DNA from: Polaribacter batillariae
GTDB lineage: Bacteria; Bacteroidota; Bacteroidia; Flavobacteriales; Flavobacteriaceae
Assembly (NCBI RefSeq): GCF_017498485.1
Contig: NZ_CP071795.1
Location: 744,001-808,000 of the forward strand
Length of the DNA: 64,000 nucleotides
Direction: 5' to 3'
Made by a program: the position numbers and the translations under genes. Positions 1 through 10,714 of the stretch are shown one piece after another. The notes beneath the pieces are model-generated. The model was given only the letters and a program-made list of their open reading frames with translations. It did no database searches and had not been told where the DNA came from. Position 1 is the first letter of the stretch. Each line of letters opens with the position of its first letter.

Positions 1-2
1 AT

Positions 3-161
3 AAAGTAGAAAATACTCAAGAAATTTCTCGTAAAGATGCTCTGAAAAAAATAGGTAATTACGGAAAATACGTAGCATTAACTGCACTTGGAACTTATAT
101 GATTTTAAATCCACAAAAGGCACAGGCACAAAGTCCTGAAGCACCAGGAACAGGATTTTAG
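3..161 (+). CDS. 3' end of small exported peptide gene (partial)
   Basis: Only the last 52 codons are in the window, ending in TAG at 159-161; the start lies upstream. The visible part has a charged stretch SRKDALKKIG followed by a hydrophobic segment (VALTALGTYMIL) and a short tail that ends in SPEAPGTGF. The S-R-K-x-x-L-K pattern before a hydrophobic stretch resembles a weak Tat-type signal, with AQAQ as a possible cleavage region, but only one arginine is present. I recognise the tail style from small Flavobacteria proteins but cannot name a function. A strong hairpin terminator follows 23 nt after the stop, which supports this being a real expressed gene end. Confidence 0.6.
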   Translation, partial: KVENTQEISRKDALKKIGNYGKYVALTALGTYMILNPQKAQAQSPEAPGTGF

Positions 162-184
162 TTACATTGTTCATATTTTATTTT

Positions 185-216
185 AAACCCAAAAATGCAC
201 ATTTTTGGGTTTTTAT
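185..216 (+). terminator. Rho-independent terminator
   Basis: Perfect 12-bp stem (AAACCCAAAAAT pairing with ATTTTTGGGTTT, loop GCAC) running into a T-rich tail just after the partial peptide gene. The rest of 217-347 shows no gene or structure I can support. Confidence 0.8.
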
Positions 217-347
217 GTTAAATAGCATCACTAGTGCCCATTCAAAATAATAATACCAAAAAATATTTCAAGTAAATCTGTACTATTTTTAATATGTGAC
301 CAATCTGTAAAATATGTTTCTAATTTTTTTGGGGAGAGTTTATATTC

Positions 348-380
348 TTGTAAGTATTAAATAATTTATTATTATCTTTG
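348..380 (+). promoter_or_regulatory. Bacteroidota promoter of the giant adhesin gene
   Basis: TATCTTTG at 373-380 matches the TAnnTTTG -7 box, with a TTG at 348-350, 22 bp upstream. This predicts transcription starting near 387 and a leader of about 35 nt before the ATG at 422. Confidence 0.6.
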
Positions 381-421
381 CAATCTCCCCCAAAACCTAA
401 TAAAATTAATAGTCATTCATT

Positions 422-3400
422 ATGAAAAATACTTTTTTATCAGTATTTGAATTTGGGGAAATTCAAAACTCATTTAAAAAAAGCACAAGAGCTATTTGTT
501 TTTTTGCCATTTTAACTCTTTTAAGCTTTAACATTCAATCGCAAACCATTCCAAGTACTGGGTCTTCTGCAACAACTTGTGGAGATTGTACACCTACAGG
601 TTGGTTCGATACTGGAGGTACTCCAGATATTTCGAACAGAACTATAACAGGTGGTTTAGGTTCTACTGGTGGGCAAGCAACTTGGGCAAACGCACCTCTT
701 CCTCTTCCTCCATTAGGGCACTCTACTTGGATTACACTTAGAGATATTGGTCCAGATTTCCCAGAAGAATCTGTAACAACAAAAATAGGAGGTTTAATCG
801 CAAACAAATATTACGAAGTTACTATTTATGCAATGACAAACTTATCCAATCAAGATGGAGGTCCTGGTAACAATCAATATTATGCCGGCACTTATATGGA
901 TAAGTTCGATTATCAGATAGACACTAATCCAAGACAAACAATTACATCTATTTCTAAAGAAAAATGGGGTGTTGCAAAAACTTTTTTTATTGGTACACCA
1001 GATGCAAATGGAGAGGTTAGTATTACACTATACCCAAGAAGTGATGGAGGCTACACTGCTGCAAACCTAAACACTGAGTTATTAGAAGTGGTAAATATTG
1101 CGGTAGGAGTTAATGCAGTAGATGAAGTAGATACAGACAAAGATGGTATTCCAGATACAATAGATATAGATGATGATAATGACGGAATTATAGATACTGT
1201 AGAAACAACTGTAGGCGGCATTACTTACGATCCATTAGGCGATGAAGATGGAGATAAATTACCAAACTATTTAGATAGTAAAGACGACAATGGCACAGGT
1301 GATGGAAGCAACACAAATTATGATGATATTAATGGAGATGGCATACCCAATATTTTCGATTTTGATAATGATGGAATTCCAAACCATTTAGATTTAGATG
1401 CAGACGGTGATGGAATTCCAGATATTATAGAAGCCCAATCTACAACTGGTTACATCGCTCCAAATGGAGTGGTTGGCGCAAATGGTTTAGATAGTGCTTA
1501 CGAAAGTGGAGATGATACAGCGAGTGCAAATGGTTTAGGCGGTGTTGGAGGCGCAGGTCTCATTAATTTTGAGGGCAGTGGAAATCCAGACTATTTAGAT
1601 TTAGATTCAGATGGAGATGGAGTTTCAGACACTATGGAAGCCAATATAACCCTTACAGGAGAAGTAGGTATTAATGGTTTAGATAACGCTTACGACAATG
1701 CAGATAGTTATACAGACCCCAATGGAAGCTTTGACAATACTCAATTAAACAACTTTCCAAATACAAATGTAGCAGATTCTCCAGATGATGTTAACTGGAG
1801 AGACGCAACAACATCTTCTGGAAAAGATACCGATTTAGACGGCATACCAGACTCTGTAGATATAGACGACGATAACGATGGTATTATAGATACAGTAGAA
1901 TGTGCAACATCAAATGTTAGCACAAGCAATGCCTCTGCAATACAAAGCAGTGTAGGCGTTACAAACCCAACATTTGCAATTGGCTCTAATAATTCTAGAG
2001 CTGGTTTAAATGCTGTAACAGATGTTTTAGTTGTAGATTTGGGTAGAGTTGTTGCCAAAAATACAATTATAGAAATAGAATCACGTGTTACCAACAATAT
2101 AGATCATGTGATGAAAGTGCAGCAATCTTTAACTACAACTGCCACTAGTTTTACCAACCCTAAGGTTTATAATTGGGTGGCTATAAACACAGAACAAAAT
2201 AAACAATACAAACTTTCTACAAGTGCAAGGTATATAAGAATAAATTTAGAATTTGCAGGCGCAGGTGGTGGAGAATTACAAATCGACAATGTTCTTTATC
2301 AAGGCTTTACAGAAATATGCGATAGCGATGGAGATGGCATCCCTAATATTATCGATTTAGATTCAGACAATGATGGGATTCCAGACAATATAGAAGCACA
2401 ATCTACATTAGGTTATGTTGCACCTTCAGGACCTGTTGGAGCAAACGGATTGTACAGTATTTATGAAAATAACGACACTTTAGGAGCAACTGGTTTAGGT
2501 GGTGCTGGAGGAACAGGTTTAATTAATACAGATAGCGCAAACGATACCATTCCAGATTATTTAGATACGGACTCAGATAATGATGGCGTATTAGACAGAA
2601 TTGAAGCAAACAACTCTCTTAGTGGAGTTTTTGGAAATAACGGTTTAGATGAAAATTACGAAGTAGCAGACAATTATTCAGATATAAATGGTACTTTCGA
2701 TAACACCCAAGCCGATAATTTTCCTGATGCAGATAGCGATGTAAATACGGGTGGAGATGTAGATTACAGAGATGCAGATTCTTCCTTTAGAGACAACGAT
2801 AACGACGGAATCCCAGACTCTGTAGATTTAGACGACGATAACGATGGTATTTTAGATACAGTAGAAAATGCAAATAGTTGTTCTGGAAGCATAACAACAG
2901 CAGTAAGTAGATTAACTGTAAATGGTGGTGGCTCAGAAACAACAAGACAAATAAACCTTTCGTCTTTAGGGGTGGTTATTGGAGACTTTATAACCGTAAG
3001 CAATGTTAGAGCAAGAGGAGATATAGATTCTGCTCCTGATAATGAAGGCTTTACTTTAAGATTCAACAACTCTATAAACACATCAACTTTACTAACAGCA
3101 GGAATTCAGTGTAGCGGAACACTAAATGCTGTCGCGCCAGCAGTAAACCAAACCTTGGCAGTAGTAGATATTGGTTCTGGAGTACCAGGAATTAGAGTTA
3201 GAGCAACTACTTTACCAGGTGTGGGTAATTTTTGTGATGAGGATGGAGGGCAAGTCACAGCAGATTTAGCCCTAGAATACACCATGGATATCTCATGTTC
3301 ACCACAATTAAAAGATACAGATGGAGATGGCATTCCAAACTCATTTGATCTCGATTCCGACAACGATGGAATTCCAGATAATATAGAAGCACAATCTACA

Positions 3401-5062
3401 GTAGGTTATGTAATACCAAATGGAGTTTTTGACGCGAATGGCGTAGATACAGCCTATACAGGAGGCTTAACACCACAAGATACAGATGGAGATGGTTTAA
3501 AAGACTATCTAGAAAACGATTCAGATAACGATGGTATTTTAGATACTGCAGAAGCAGGTCTTCTTTTATCTGGAATTTATGGCACAAATGGTTTAGACAA
3601 CAACTACGATAATGGAGATAATTATGCAGATGTAAACGGAAGTTTCGATAATTCACAAACAAACAATTTTCCAGATGAAGATGGTGACGTTTTTACAGGA
3701 GGAGATGTCGATTATAGAGACGATACTTTTACAAACGACAAAGATGGAGATGGTATCAGCGATCAAGTAGATTTAGACGACGATAACGACGGTATATTAG
3801 ACACAATAGAAATTGGTTCTTGTACACTTCCTGGAAGCACTGCCTATGTTTGGGAAAACCTATACCAAGTTACTTCACCAAACGGAACATTGGTTACAGA
3901 CGGAGACGATCCAATCTCAGTACCTACCAAAACTGTAAACAATGTAAATATTACATTATCAAGAACTTCAAACGTTTCTAGTGATAGTAATTACAGAGTA
4001 AACGATAACATAACAACAAACAGTTCTCTTAACTTTCATCAAAAAGGTATTGCTACTGGTTTGTCGAGAAATTACTTCGATTTTAGCGATCCTGTTTATA
4101 ATTTAACTTTTACAATTTACGATTTAAATATAGACAACGCACAAACAATAGACAACGTAGAAATCTTTTTAACAAAACAAGATGGAACAAGGTATTTACT
4201 ACAACCAGCCGACTACACTTTAGGTACAACACATACATTTAACGCCGCTACAAGAAATTTTGTAGGAACAACAGCAGGTACTGGTGCCACATCTAACCTA
4301 ACCATTAACCCTATTCCTGCTTGGATTATAAAAATGCAAATTATTTATAAGAATACTGGAACAGGAATAATTACAGGCCACCAAGATATCGCTTTAGGAG
4401 ACTTAAATTTCTGTACACCTTTAGATAGCGACAACGATGGAGTTTTCGATTATATCGACTTAGACTCAGATAATGATGGTATTCCAGACAACTTCGAAGC
4501 ACAACCTACTAACGGTTATATAGCACCAACAGGTAGTTTTAGCAGTACTGGTATCGACTTAGCCTACGGAACCGGAATAACACCTCAAAACACAGATGCA
4601 ACAGCCATTACTGGCGCAGATACAGTTCCAGATTATTTAGATTTAGATTCAGACGGAGATGGAGTTTTCGATATTTTAGAATCTGGTTTAACAACAATTA
4701 CACCAAACTCCGGAGGAAGGGCTACAGGACCTGTTGGTTCAAATGGTCTATTAAATACTTTAGACAATGGAGACGCTTACAACGATGTAAATGGTAGTTT
4801 CGACAATACAGTAAATGACAACTTTATAGATAGCGATGGAGACGTAAACATTGGCGGAGATTTAGATTATAGAGATACGGTTGTAGGTGTAGATACAGAT
4901 AATGATGGTATAGCAAACAATATAGATATCGATGACGATAACGATGGAATCTTAGATATTGCAGAAAGTGGGGAAATAATCCTGATGGAGATGAAGATGG
5001 AGATGGAATTCCTAACTACAGAGATAATTCTGATGATGGAGATAGTGGAGACGGCAGTTTAA
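422..5062 (+). CDS. Giant TSP3-repeat secreted protein, N-terminal part (frame broken)
   Basis: This 1546-codon frame is the first part of a roughly 2910-residue surface protein that continues in another frame to 9153. It begins with a long signal peptide (hydrophobic core near residues 25-37, cleavage probably after IQSQ), then a beta-rich domain to about residue 235. The rest is thrombospondin type 3-like repeats (DxDx[19 protein letters not shown]) that bind calcium. Five large modules each contain an EAQ(S/P)T-x-GY motif and end in V-D/N-Y/W-R-D; three carry an inserted non-repeat domain at about 1900-2310, 2870-3300 and 3810-4420. After GGGG at 4970-4973 the frame turns into unrelated Met/Glu-rich sequence and stops, while the acidic repeats continue one frame over. 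Likely a cell-surface adhesin or matrix protein; ligand unknown. Confidence 0.85.
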   Translation: MKNTFLSVFEFGEIQNSFKKSTRAICFFAILTLLSFNIQSQTIPSTGSSATTCGDCTPTGWFDTGGTPDISNRTITGGLGSTGGQATWANAPLPLPPLGHSTWITLRDIGPDFPEESVTTKIGGLIANKYYEVTIYAMTNLSNQDGGPGNNQYYAGTYMDKFDYQIDTNPRQTITSISKEKWGVAKTFFIGTPDANGEVSITLYPRSDGGYTAANLNTELLEVVNIAVGVNAVDEVDTDKDGIPDTIDIDDDNDGIIDTVETTVGGITYDPLGDEDGDKLPNYLDSKDDNGTGDGSNTNYDDINGDGIPNIFDFDNDGIPNHLDLDADGDGIPDIIEAQSTTGYIAPNGVVGANGLDSAYESGDDTASANGLGGVGGAGLINFEGSGNPDYLDLDSDGDGVSDTMEANITLTGEVGINGLDNAYDNADSYTDPNGSFDNTQLNNFPNTNVADSPDDVNWRDATTSSGKDTDLDGIPDSVDIDDDNDGIIDTVECATSNVSTSNASAIQSSVGVTNPTFAIGSNNSRAGLNAVTDVLVVDLGRVVAKNTIIEIESRVTNNIDHVMKVQQSLTTTATSFTNPKVYNWVAINTEQNKQYKLSTSARYIRINLEFAGAGGGELQIDNVLYQGFTEICDSDGDGIPNIIDLDSDNDGIPDNIEAQSTLGYVAPSGPVGANGLYSIYENNDTLGATGLGGAGGTGLINTDSANDTIPDYLDTDSDNDGVLDRIEANNSLSGVFGNNGLDENYEVADNYSDINGTFDNTQADNFPDADSDVNTGGDVDYRDADSSFRDNDNDGIPDSVDLDDDNDGILDTVENANSCSGSITTAVSRLTVNGGGSETTRQINLSSLGVVIGDFITVSNVRARGDIDSAPDNEGFTLRFNNSINTSTLLTAGIQCSGTLNAVAPAVNQTLAVVDIGSGVPGIRVRATTLPGVGNFCDEDGGQVTADLALEYTMDISCSPQLKDTDGDGIPNSFDLDSDNDGIPDNIEAQSTVGYVIPNGVFDANGVDTAYTGGLTPQDTDGDGLKDYLENDSDNDGILDTAEAGLLLSGIYGTNGLDNNYDNGDNYADVNGSFDNSQTNNFPDEDGDVFTGGDVDYRDDTFTNDKDGDGISDQVDLDDDNDGILDTIEIGSCTLPGSTAYVWENLYQVTSPNGTLVTDGDDPISVPTKTVNNVNITLSRTSNVSSDSNYRVNDNITTNSSLNFHQKGIATGLSRNYFDFSDPVYNLTFTIYDLNIDNAQTIDNVEIFLTKQDGTRYLLQPADYTLGTTHTFNAATRNFVGTTAGTGATSNLTINPIPAWIIKMQIIYKNTGTGIITGHQDIALGDLNFCTPLDSDNDGVFDYIDLDSDNDGIPDNFEAQPTNGYIAPTGSFSSTGIDLAYGTGITPQNTDATAITGADTVPDYLDLDSDGDGVFDILESGLTTITPNSGGRATGPVGSNGLLNTLDNGDAYNDVNGSFDNTVNDNFIDSDGDVNIGGDLDYRDTVVGVDTDNDGIANNIDIDDDNDGILDIAESGEIILMEMKMEMEFLTTEIILMMEIVETAV

Positions 5063-8000
5063 CAAACTATACAGATTCAAATAGCGATGGCATTCCAGAT
5101 GTATATGACTTCGATGGTGACGGCGTACCAAACCATTTAGATATCGATGCAGACAATGATGGTATCCCAGACAATGTCGAAGCTCAACCTACATTAGGTT
5201 ACGTTGCGCCTTCAACAGATATAGATAACGATGCAGATAACGATGGTTTAAATGATGCTTACGATACAGATTGTACACTAGGCAGTCCTTGTGGTACAAG
5301 TAGCACTGTTGGAACAGACATCTCTGCAATGCCAAGAAATACAGATAACGATACAGGGCCAGTAAACCCAGATTACCTAGACTTAGATTCAGACAACGAT
5401 GGAATCCCAGATATTGAAGAAAATGGTTATCCAGACAATACAATTAGCGGAAATGATGCTGATGGAGATGGTTTAGACGATAATTTCGAAGGCGCAGATA
5501 TTAATGATGGTTATGATGTAAATGATGAAATTAATACCCCATCAACAGATTTACCTGATGAAGATTCAGATGTAAACACAGACGATGTAGATTATAGAGA
5601 CAGTGATATAGACCCAGTATCTCCAGACTATACAGGAAATACATTGTGGTTACGTGCAGATTTAAATGTAACAGGAGGTTCTAATGTTTCTCTTTGGGAA
5701 GACCAAACTGCAAGTTTAGATTTTACAGCACCAGCAGGTCGAGAACCAAATGCAACAGCAAACTTATTAAATTTTAATCCAACAATTACTTTTACCCCAG
5801 CAAATGGAGATGTTTTAAGATATACAGGTAACCTTAACCCTAGAACAATGTATATTGTCTATAACGATACTTCTACAAACTCTTGGGTAACTCCTTTTAC
5901 TAACGACGATGGAGATGGAATAGGTCATGGTCATACTAACGACACACAAATATACAATGCCACATTTACACCTCCCGCTGTTATAAACGGTAACGAGTAC
6001 ATTAATGGTTTAGCTAGTGATTTTCTCACACAAGGAAGACCCGATAATTTTCAAATTCAATCAAGAATTTTTACCTCAAATATTTCAAATGAAACCAGAA
6101 ATTATTACGTAGGTAGAGACAGATTGAATGTAGATAGAGTTATTAACGGTAGTGTTGCAGAGGTTATTTTATACAGCGATGCGCATTCAGATGCAAGAAA
6201 ACAACAAGTAGAAACCTATTTAGCAATTAAATACGGTTTTACCTTAAGTAATGCAAACAGCACTTCTGTTACAGATGGAGACTATGTTTTAACAGGAGGA
6301 GCTCCAAAAATTTGGGACTATACAGCAAATGCTACCTACCATAATGATGTTGCAGGTATTGGTAGAGACGATGCCATGGCTTTAAACCAAAAACAATCTA
6401 AATCTGTAAATTCAGATGCAATAATTACTATTGGTTTAAATGAAATAGAAGCTACAAATGCTTTAAATACAAGTGCTTTTTCTTCCAATAAAGATTTCTT
6501 AGTTTGGGGTAATAACAATGGTGTTATCAACACAACAACAGAAACAGAACTTATTTGTGCTCCAGAAAAAACAATTGGTAGAACCTGGAAAATTGTAGAA
6601 AATGGTAGTGTTCCTTCAACACAAATTGCAGTCAACAGAGCAATTATAGATGCTGCCCTTACAACCCCAAATACTGTAAAAGTGTTAAAAGTTGCAGACA
6701 ATGCCTCATTTACAACAAATGTAAATTACATCCCACTAACCAGCACAACTATAAATTCAGAAGTAGTATATGCTGCTAACTATAATTTTAACGGTGTAAA
6801 ATATTTTACTTATTCAGAAATTAATGGAATTTTCTGGAACGGTAATGCCAATGCATGGTCTGGAGGAAATAGTGTAGCTATAACAGGCGGACCAAGTACA
6901 AACGCTGCAGACTTAGATAAAGTAATGGTTATCAATTCAGAAACATCTCTTACACACGCTGTTTTAACCGAGAATGCAGAGGTAGAATGTGTATGGATTA
7001 AACCAAACTCTAAATTAATGGTTGCAGATGATAGATATTTAGAATTCGACGAAGACTTTATTTTAGATGGTGAAATTAGATTAATTGGAGATGGACAGTT
7101 AATTCAAACCCATGCAGGTTTATCAAACGTACAAGGTTCAGGAAAACTGTTTAGAGATCAACAAGCAGTTGTACCAAGTGTTTATAGATATCATTATTGG
7201 TCTTCTCCGGTAAGAGAAAATGGTTTAGATACCTATAGAGTTGGACAAGTTATGAAAGATGGAAGCACCCCAACTTCTGCCTCTTCTACAATTACAGACA
7301 TTAATTGGATTGATGTAGATCAAGCAGGAGAGCCTAATCGTGCTTTAGACGGAGTTCCTAGTATTGGTGGTGAACCAATAAAAATTTCAACATTTTGGAT
7401 TTACACCTATTTAAATGGTACAACTCAAGCAGACTATGTAAGAAGACTCGAAACAGGTTCCATAAAAAGAGGGCAAGGATACACAATGAAAAGTACTGGA
7501 CAAAACCCACAAAATTTTACTTTTGTTGGAACTCCAAACGATGGTTCTATTACTTTTAACCTTACCCCTAATACACTAAGTATATTAGGGAACCCATACC
7601 CTAGCGCTTTAGATGCTACCGCTTTTATTAATACCAATATAAACCAGATAAATGGTACGTTATATTTCTGGGAACATACAGGAGAAGACGAATCAAACCC
7701 TGCAACTACAGAAGGGCATAAATTAACGGGGTATCAAGGAGGTTACTCTCAAAGAAATATTTCTATGGGAATTGCCGCAAATGGGGTTGGCTCTGTAGAA
7801 CCTTTTGTTTTCGATTGGGAGACTGCTACCAGTAGTGGAAGTAACGTTACACAAACGGTAGAAGGCATTACTGCAACAGTAACACTTTCTTCTGAAAGTA
7901 TAGAATTAAACCCTAATCCATCGAACATAGGAGGAACATCTGGTAACATTATTACAAAAGTAAGCGGTGGTACAAATGAATATCAAGTGACTATAAACTT

Positions 8001-9153
8001 TGATGCTAAAGTAGATCTAAAAAATATTACTTTGTATAACAATGCTCCTTCTAACCCAGCATCAGATCCAACAGTTACTTTAACTCCACATGGAAATAAT
8101 TCTAGTGTAACACAAATCTTAACAGGCGTATCTGAGCAAGAAATTACTTTAAATTGGGAAGACATAACATCGTTTACAATAACGACCAATAGGCCTTATA
8201 ATTTAGTAATAGATGATATGGACTTTACAAAAGGAAATTTACCGAGTTTAGGAGACGGAACTTATCATGCTCCAAATAGATACATTGCTGTGGGGCAAGG
8301 ATTTTTCGTATCTGCTTCTTCAGAAGGAGGAACAGTAAGATTCGAAAATGCTCAAAGAAATTATAAAGACGATGATTATGAAAGTGGTGGTACCTATTTC
8401 TTTAAAAATTCTTCAAAAAAATCTGCTAAAAAAGCATCACAAGAAAATACCGATTTATTACCAATATTAAAACTTGGTTTTAATCACAATGCTGGAAATA
8501 ATATAAAAATACACAGACAAATTGGAATATCGTTTAGAAGAACAAACTCTTTTAAATACGATAATGGTTACGACAGTGAAATTTTCGATTTAAACGACAC
8601 CGATTTTTATTGGCATTTCCCAAATTATTCAGACAAAAAACTAATTATTGCAGGTGTTTCAGAAATTAAAAATTCTTTAGAAGTGCCACTAACCATTGTT
8701 TTAGGCTCTAACAGCCCGTTTGAAATTCAGATAGATGAAGTTAAAAATATAAACAGAAACATTTATTTATTAGATAAATTAACAAACACGTATTACGAAC
8801 TAAGTTCAAAAACCCAAGAGTTAAACATTGGATCTGGAACTTATACAGATCGTTTCTTTATAACTTTCGGTAAACAAAATGTATTAAGTACAGAAGATGT
8901 AAATCCTTTAAGTAAAGAATTATCGATCTTTATGGACAATACTTCAAAAGAAGTAGTGATTAAGAATAACAAATTACTTAAAATTAAAAAAGTAGTATTA
9001 TTTAATCTTCTAGGTCAAAAAGTTCGTGAATGGAAAAATATAGACAATATTACAGAAAACAGATTAAAAACAAACAAACTTTCTGCCACTGTATATATTT
9101 TAAATGTAGAAACCGAGCAAGGTAGAATATCTAAGAAAGTTATGATTGAATAA
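4972..9153 (+). CDS. Giant TSP3-repeat secreted protein, C-terminal part with T9SS signal
   Basis: This is the direct continuation of the preceding frame after a 1-nt loss at 4970-4973; the first ATG in this frame is at 5329, but the repeats are in frame from 4972. It completes the fifth TSP3 module, ending in VDYRDSD near 5600. Next comes a lectin/LamG-like region with a GNTLWLRAD start at about 5640-6530, of the kind found in large Bacteroidota surface proteins. Beta-rich segments follow up to about 8400. The last 80-90 residues are a type A type IX secretion sorting domain ([31 protein letters not shown], ending KKVMIE), so the protein should cross the outer membrane by T9SS and be anchored or released. 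If real in the cell, this half has no signal peptide and would be inert; if the indel is an error, the gene is intact. Confidence 0.85.
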   Translation, partial: GNNPDGDEDGDGIPNYRDNSDDGDSGDGSLTNYTDSNSDGIPDVYDFDGDGVPNHLDIDADNDGIPDNVEAQPTLGYVAPSTDIDNDADNDGLNDAYDTDCTLGSPCGTSSTVGTDISAMPRNTDNDTGPVNPDYLDLDSDNDGIPDIEENGYPDNTISGNDADGDGLDDNFEGADINDGYDVNDEINTPSTDLPDEDSDVNTDDVDYRDSDIDPVSPDYTGNTLWLRADLNVTGGSNVSLWEDQTASLDFTAPAGREPNATANLLNFNPTITFTPANGDVLRYTGNLNPRTMYIVYNDTSTNSWVTPFTNDDGDGIGHGHTNDTQIYNATFTPPAVINGNEYINGLASDFLTQGRPDNFQIQSRIFTSNISNETRNYYVGRDRLNVDRVINGSVAEVILYSDAHSDARKQQVETYLAIKYGFTLSNANSTSVTDGDYVLTGGAPKIWDYTANATYHNDVAGIGRDDAMALNQKQSKSVNSDAIITIGLNEIEATNALNTSAFSSNKDFLVWGNNNGVINTTTETELICAPEKTIGRTWKIVENGSVPSTQIAVNRAIIDAALTTPNTVKVLKVADNASFTTNVNYIPLTSTTINSEVVYAANYNFNGVKYFTYSEINGIFWNGNANAWSGGNSVAITGGPSTNAADLDKVMVINSETSLTHAVLTENAEVECVWIKPNSKLMVADDRYLEFDEDFILDGEIRLIGDGQLIQTHAGLSNVQGSGKLFRDQQAVVPSVYRYHYWSSPVRENGLDTYRVGQVMKDGSTPTSASSTITDINWIDVDQAGEPNRALDGVPSIGGEPIKISTFWIYTYLNGTTQADYVRRLETGSIKRGQGYTMKSTGQNPQNFTFVGTPNDGSITFNLTPNTLSILGNPYPSALDATAFINTNINQINGTLYFWEHTGEDESNPATTEGHKLTGYQGGYSQRNISMGIAANGVGSVEPFVFDWETATSSGSNVTQTVEGITATVTLSSESIELNPNPSNIGGTSGNIITKVSGGTNEYQVTINFDAKVDLKNITLYNNAPSNPASDPTVTLTPHGNNSSVTQILTGVSEQEITLNWEDITSFTITTNRPYNLVIDDMDFTKGNLPSLGDGTYHAPNRYIAVGQGFFVSASSEGGTVRFENAQRNYKDDDYESGGTYFFKNSSKKSAKKASQENTDLLPILKLGFNHNAGNNIKIHRQIGISFRRTNSFKYDNGYDSEIFDLNDTDFYWHFPNYSDKKLIIAGVSEIKNSLEVPLTIVLGSNSPFEIQIDEVKNINRNIYLLDKLTNTYYELSSKTQELNIGSGTYTDRFFITFGKQNVLSTEDVNPLSKELSIFMDNTSKEVVIKNNKLLKIKKVVLFNLLGQKVREWKNIDNITENRLKTNKLSATVYILNVETEQGRISKKVMIE

Positions 9154-9176
9154 AAGTTAAATTACCAATAACACCT

Positions 9177-9212
9177 AAAACCGAAACTTAATTGTTTCGG
9201 TTTTTTGTTTTT
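9177..9212 (+). terminator. Rho-independent terminator
   Basis: Perfect 11-bp stem AAAACCGAAAC / GTTTCGGTTTT with loop TTAATT and a T-rich tail, 23 nt after the adhesin stop codon. Confidence 0.85.
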
Positions 9213-9275
9213 ATACACCTCCACAAAATTTATTATTTTTACATAAAAATTATCTAGAGTAATTAAATATAATTC

Positions 9276-9283
9276 TATATTTG
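9276..9283 (+). promoter_or_regulatory. -7 box directly ahead of a GTG start
   Basis: TATATTTG fits TAnnTTTG. Only 4 nt separate it from the GTG start codon at 9288, so the transcript is probably leaderless or nearly so. No clear TTG at the usual upstream distance. Confidence 0.5.
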
Positions 9284-9287
9284 TAAT

Positions 9288-9701
9288 GTGAAAAATTTCA
9301 AAAGAATAATAAGTTTTTTTCTTGCAGTGGTCATTCTTATGATGCACGCTCTTACTATTTTTCACACATTAGATCACAATGATAACAATCTTGAAAATCA
9401 AAAATTAGAAACATCTTCTTTAATTTTTGATTTTGATAAAAGTTCTAACCTAAGTGAACTATGTAATATCTGTGATATGTATTTTAATGCAGAATTAGAA
9501 GAATTAAAAACTTCTAACTACGCAATTACTACTTCACAGATTATTTTGAGTAAGATTATTTTACAACAAGAAGCGTTTTTTACACCTCTTGTACTCGATC
9601 AAAAACAATCCAGAGCACCCCTTACCAAGCTTCTTAATACAAAAATATACAGTTTTAATTACATTATTGTAATCTTTTATCATACCCTTTTTTTAGGTTA
9701 G
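9288..9701 (+). CDS. Small Cys/His membrane-anchored protein, possibly DUF2946-like
   Basis: 137 residues starting with GTG; the nearby ATG at 9286 is out of frame and stops at once. Residues 7-27 form a hydrophobic signal or membrane anchor, followed by histidines (HALTIFHTLDH), a CxxC pair in the segment LCNICDMYFN, and a late QSRAPLTK motif. A CxxC plus R-A-P pattern is shared with small metal- or haem-linked proteins of the DUF2946 type; this assignment is from memory and weak. It sits 118 nt ahead of the ABC-TonB operon, in the same direction, suggesting a helper for the same substrate, perhaps a metal complex. The C-terminus ends in another hydrophobic stretch. Confidence 0.55.
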   Translation: MKNFKRIISFFLAVVILMMHALTIFHTLDHNDNNLENQKLETSSLIFDFDKSSNLSELCNICDMYFNAELEELKTSNYAITTSQIILSKIILQQEAFFTPLVLDQKQSRAPLTKLLNTKIYSFNYIIVIFYHTLFLG

Positions 9702-9770
9702 TATAACATACAACTGTTTAGTTTCTGTATTCTACACACAGCAAATATTTTTAAAGTTGCTATAAATAGG

Positions 9771-9789
9771 GTTCTTACTTTTTAAGAAC
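9771..9789 (+). promoter_or_regulatory. Short hairpin in leader of ABC/TonB operon
   Basis: GTTCTT and AAGAAC form a 6-bp inverted repeat around ACTTTTT, 31 nt before the ABC ATPase start. It could be a leader hairpin or an operator; in DNA this AT-rich the support is weak. Confidence 0.2.
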
Positions 9790-9819
9790 ACAATCTATCA
9801 CTTACAAAAAAGCACTATC

Positions 9820-10512
9820 ATGTTAGAAGCTAAAAAACTTGTAATGCGCTATGACGAAAAATTAGCGTTAAATGAGTTGAGTTTTTCTGTAGCTCCAGGC
9901 GAAATATTTTGTCTATTAGGACAAAATGGAGCAGGTAAAACAACAACCATTAATATTTTTTTGGGGTTAATAAAACCAACTTTTGGTGACGCCCTAATAA
10001 ACAATACCTCTATTAAAGAGAACCATTCTATTAAAAATTTTATTGCCTATATACCAGAAATTGTTCAACTCTATGGCAATTTATCTGGTTTAGAAAACTT
10101 AGACTTTTTTAGTCGTTTAGCAGGTTTTAAATACACTGAGCAAGAACTTTCAAAATACTTAAATAAAGCCAATTTACAACCAGAAGCCTTTAAAAAGAAA
10201 TTAAATACATACTCTAAAGGAATGCGTCAAAAAGTAGGAATTGCAATTGCTTTGGCTAAAAATGCATCTTATATTTTAATGGATGAACCAACATCTGGAC
10301 TAGATCCTAAAGCGTCTGTAGAATTTGCAACAGTCTGTAAAGAATTATCTGCGAATGGTGTAGGCATACTTATGGCTACTCACGATATTTTTAATGCGGT
10401 AAATATAGGTTCTAAAATTGGAATAATGAGAGAAGGCACTCTAGTCCACCAAACAGAAACATCTAAAATATCTGCCCAAGAACTTCAAGATTTATACATC
10501 AAAACAATTTAA
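9820..10512 (+). CDS. ABC transporter ATP-binding protein (ABC-2 type)
   Basis: A 230-residue ABC ATPase: Walker A GQNGAGKTT at residues 34-42, signature YSKGMRQKVG near residue 130, Walker B ILMDEPTSGLDP near 155 and the switch His in ATHD. Its size and close relation to multidrug/Cu-processing ATPases (CcmA/NosF style) fit an ABC-2 exporter. The partner membrane proteins are the two DUF3526 permeases at 13222 and 14670, separated from it by a TonB receptor gene, so ATPase, receptor and permeases are probably one transcription unit. The substrate is not evident from the sequence. Confidence 0.88.
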   Translation: MLEAKKLVMRYDEKLALNELSFSVAPGEIFCLLGQNGAGKTTTINIFLGLIKPTFGDALINNTSIKENHSIKNFIAYIPEIVQLYGNLSGLENLDFFSRLAGFKYTEQELSKYLNKANLQPEAFKKKLNTYSKGMRQKVGIAIALAKNASYILMDEPTSGLDPKASVEFATVCKELSANGVGILMATHDIFNAVNIGSKIGIMREGTLVHQTETSKISAQELQDLYIKTI

Positions 10513-10714
10513 TTATACCATTTCTTGTTTGAAATTACTATAAGAGAAAATGATGGCTTTTTCTTCTTTACATCAATTAGAAAAAAAGAGTATCGCCTTT
10601 GTTACAGCATCTTTTTATAATAAAACAAAAAGAAAAAAGGTACTTTATTCCCATAATTTCAAACGAAAAATAGAATTAATAATACAAACCCAAATAATTT
10701 ACAAACAACTAAAA

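Noticed and set aside
535-3662. Several open minus-strand frames across the TSP3 gene
   Set aside because: They mirror the repeat-rich plus strand codon by codon, are low in complexity and lack starts, motifs or promoters.
4970-4978. Programmed -1 frameshift in the giant gene
   Set aside because: GGGGAAA is present but out of phase with the zero frame (codons GGG GAA ATA), so the tRNA pairing needed for slippage is not available.
10527-10664. 11-bp inverted repeat GTTTGAAATTA / TAATTTCAAAC before the TonB receptor, as a small mobile element
   Set aside because: No target duplication and no second copy in the window; AT-rich DNA makes such repeats likely by chance.
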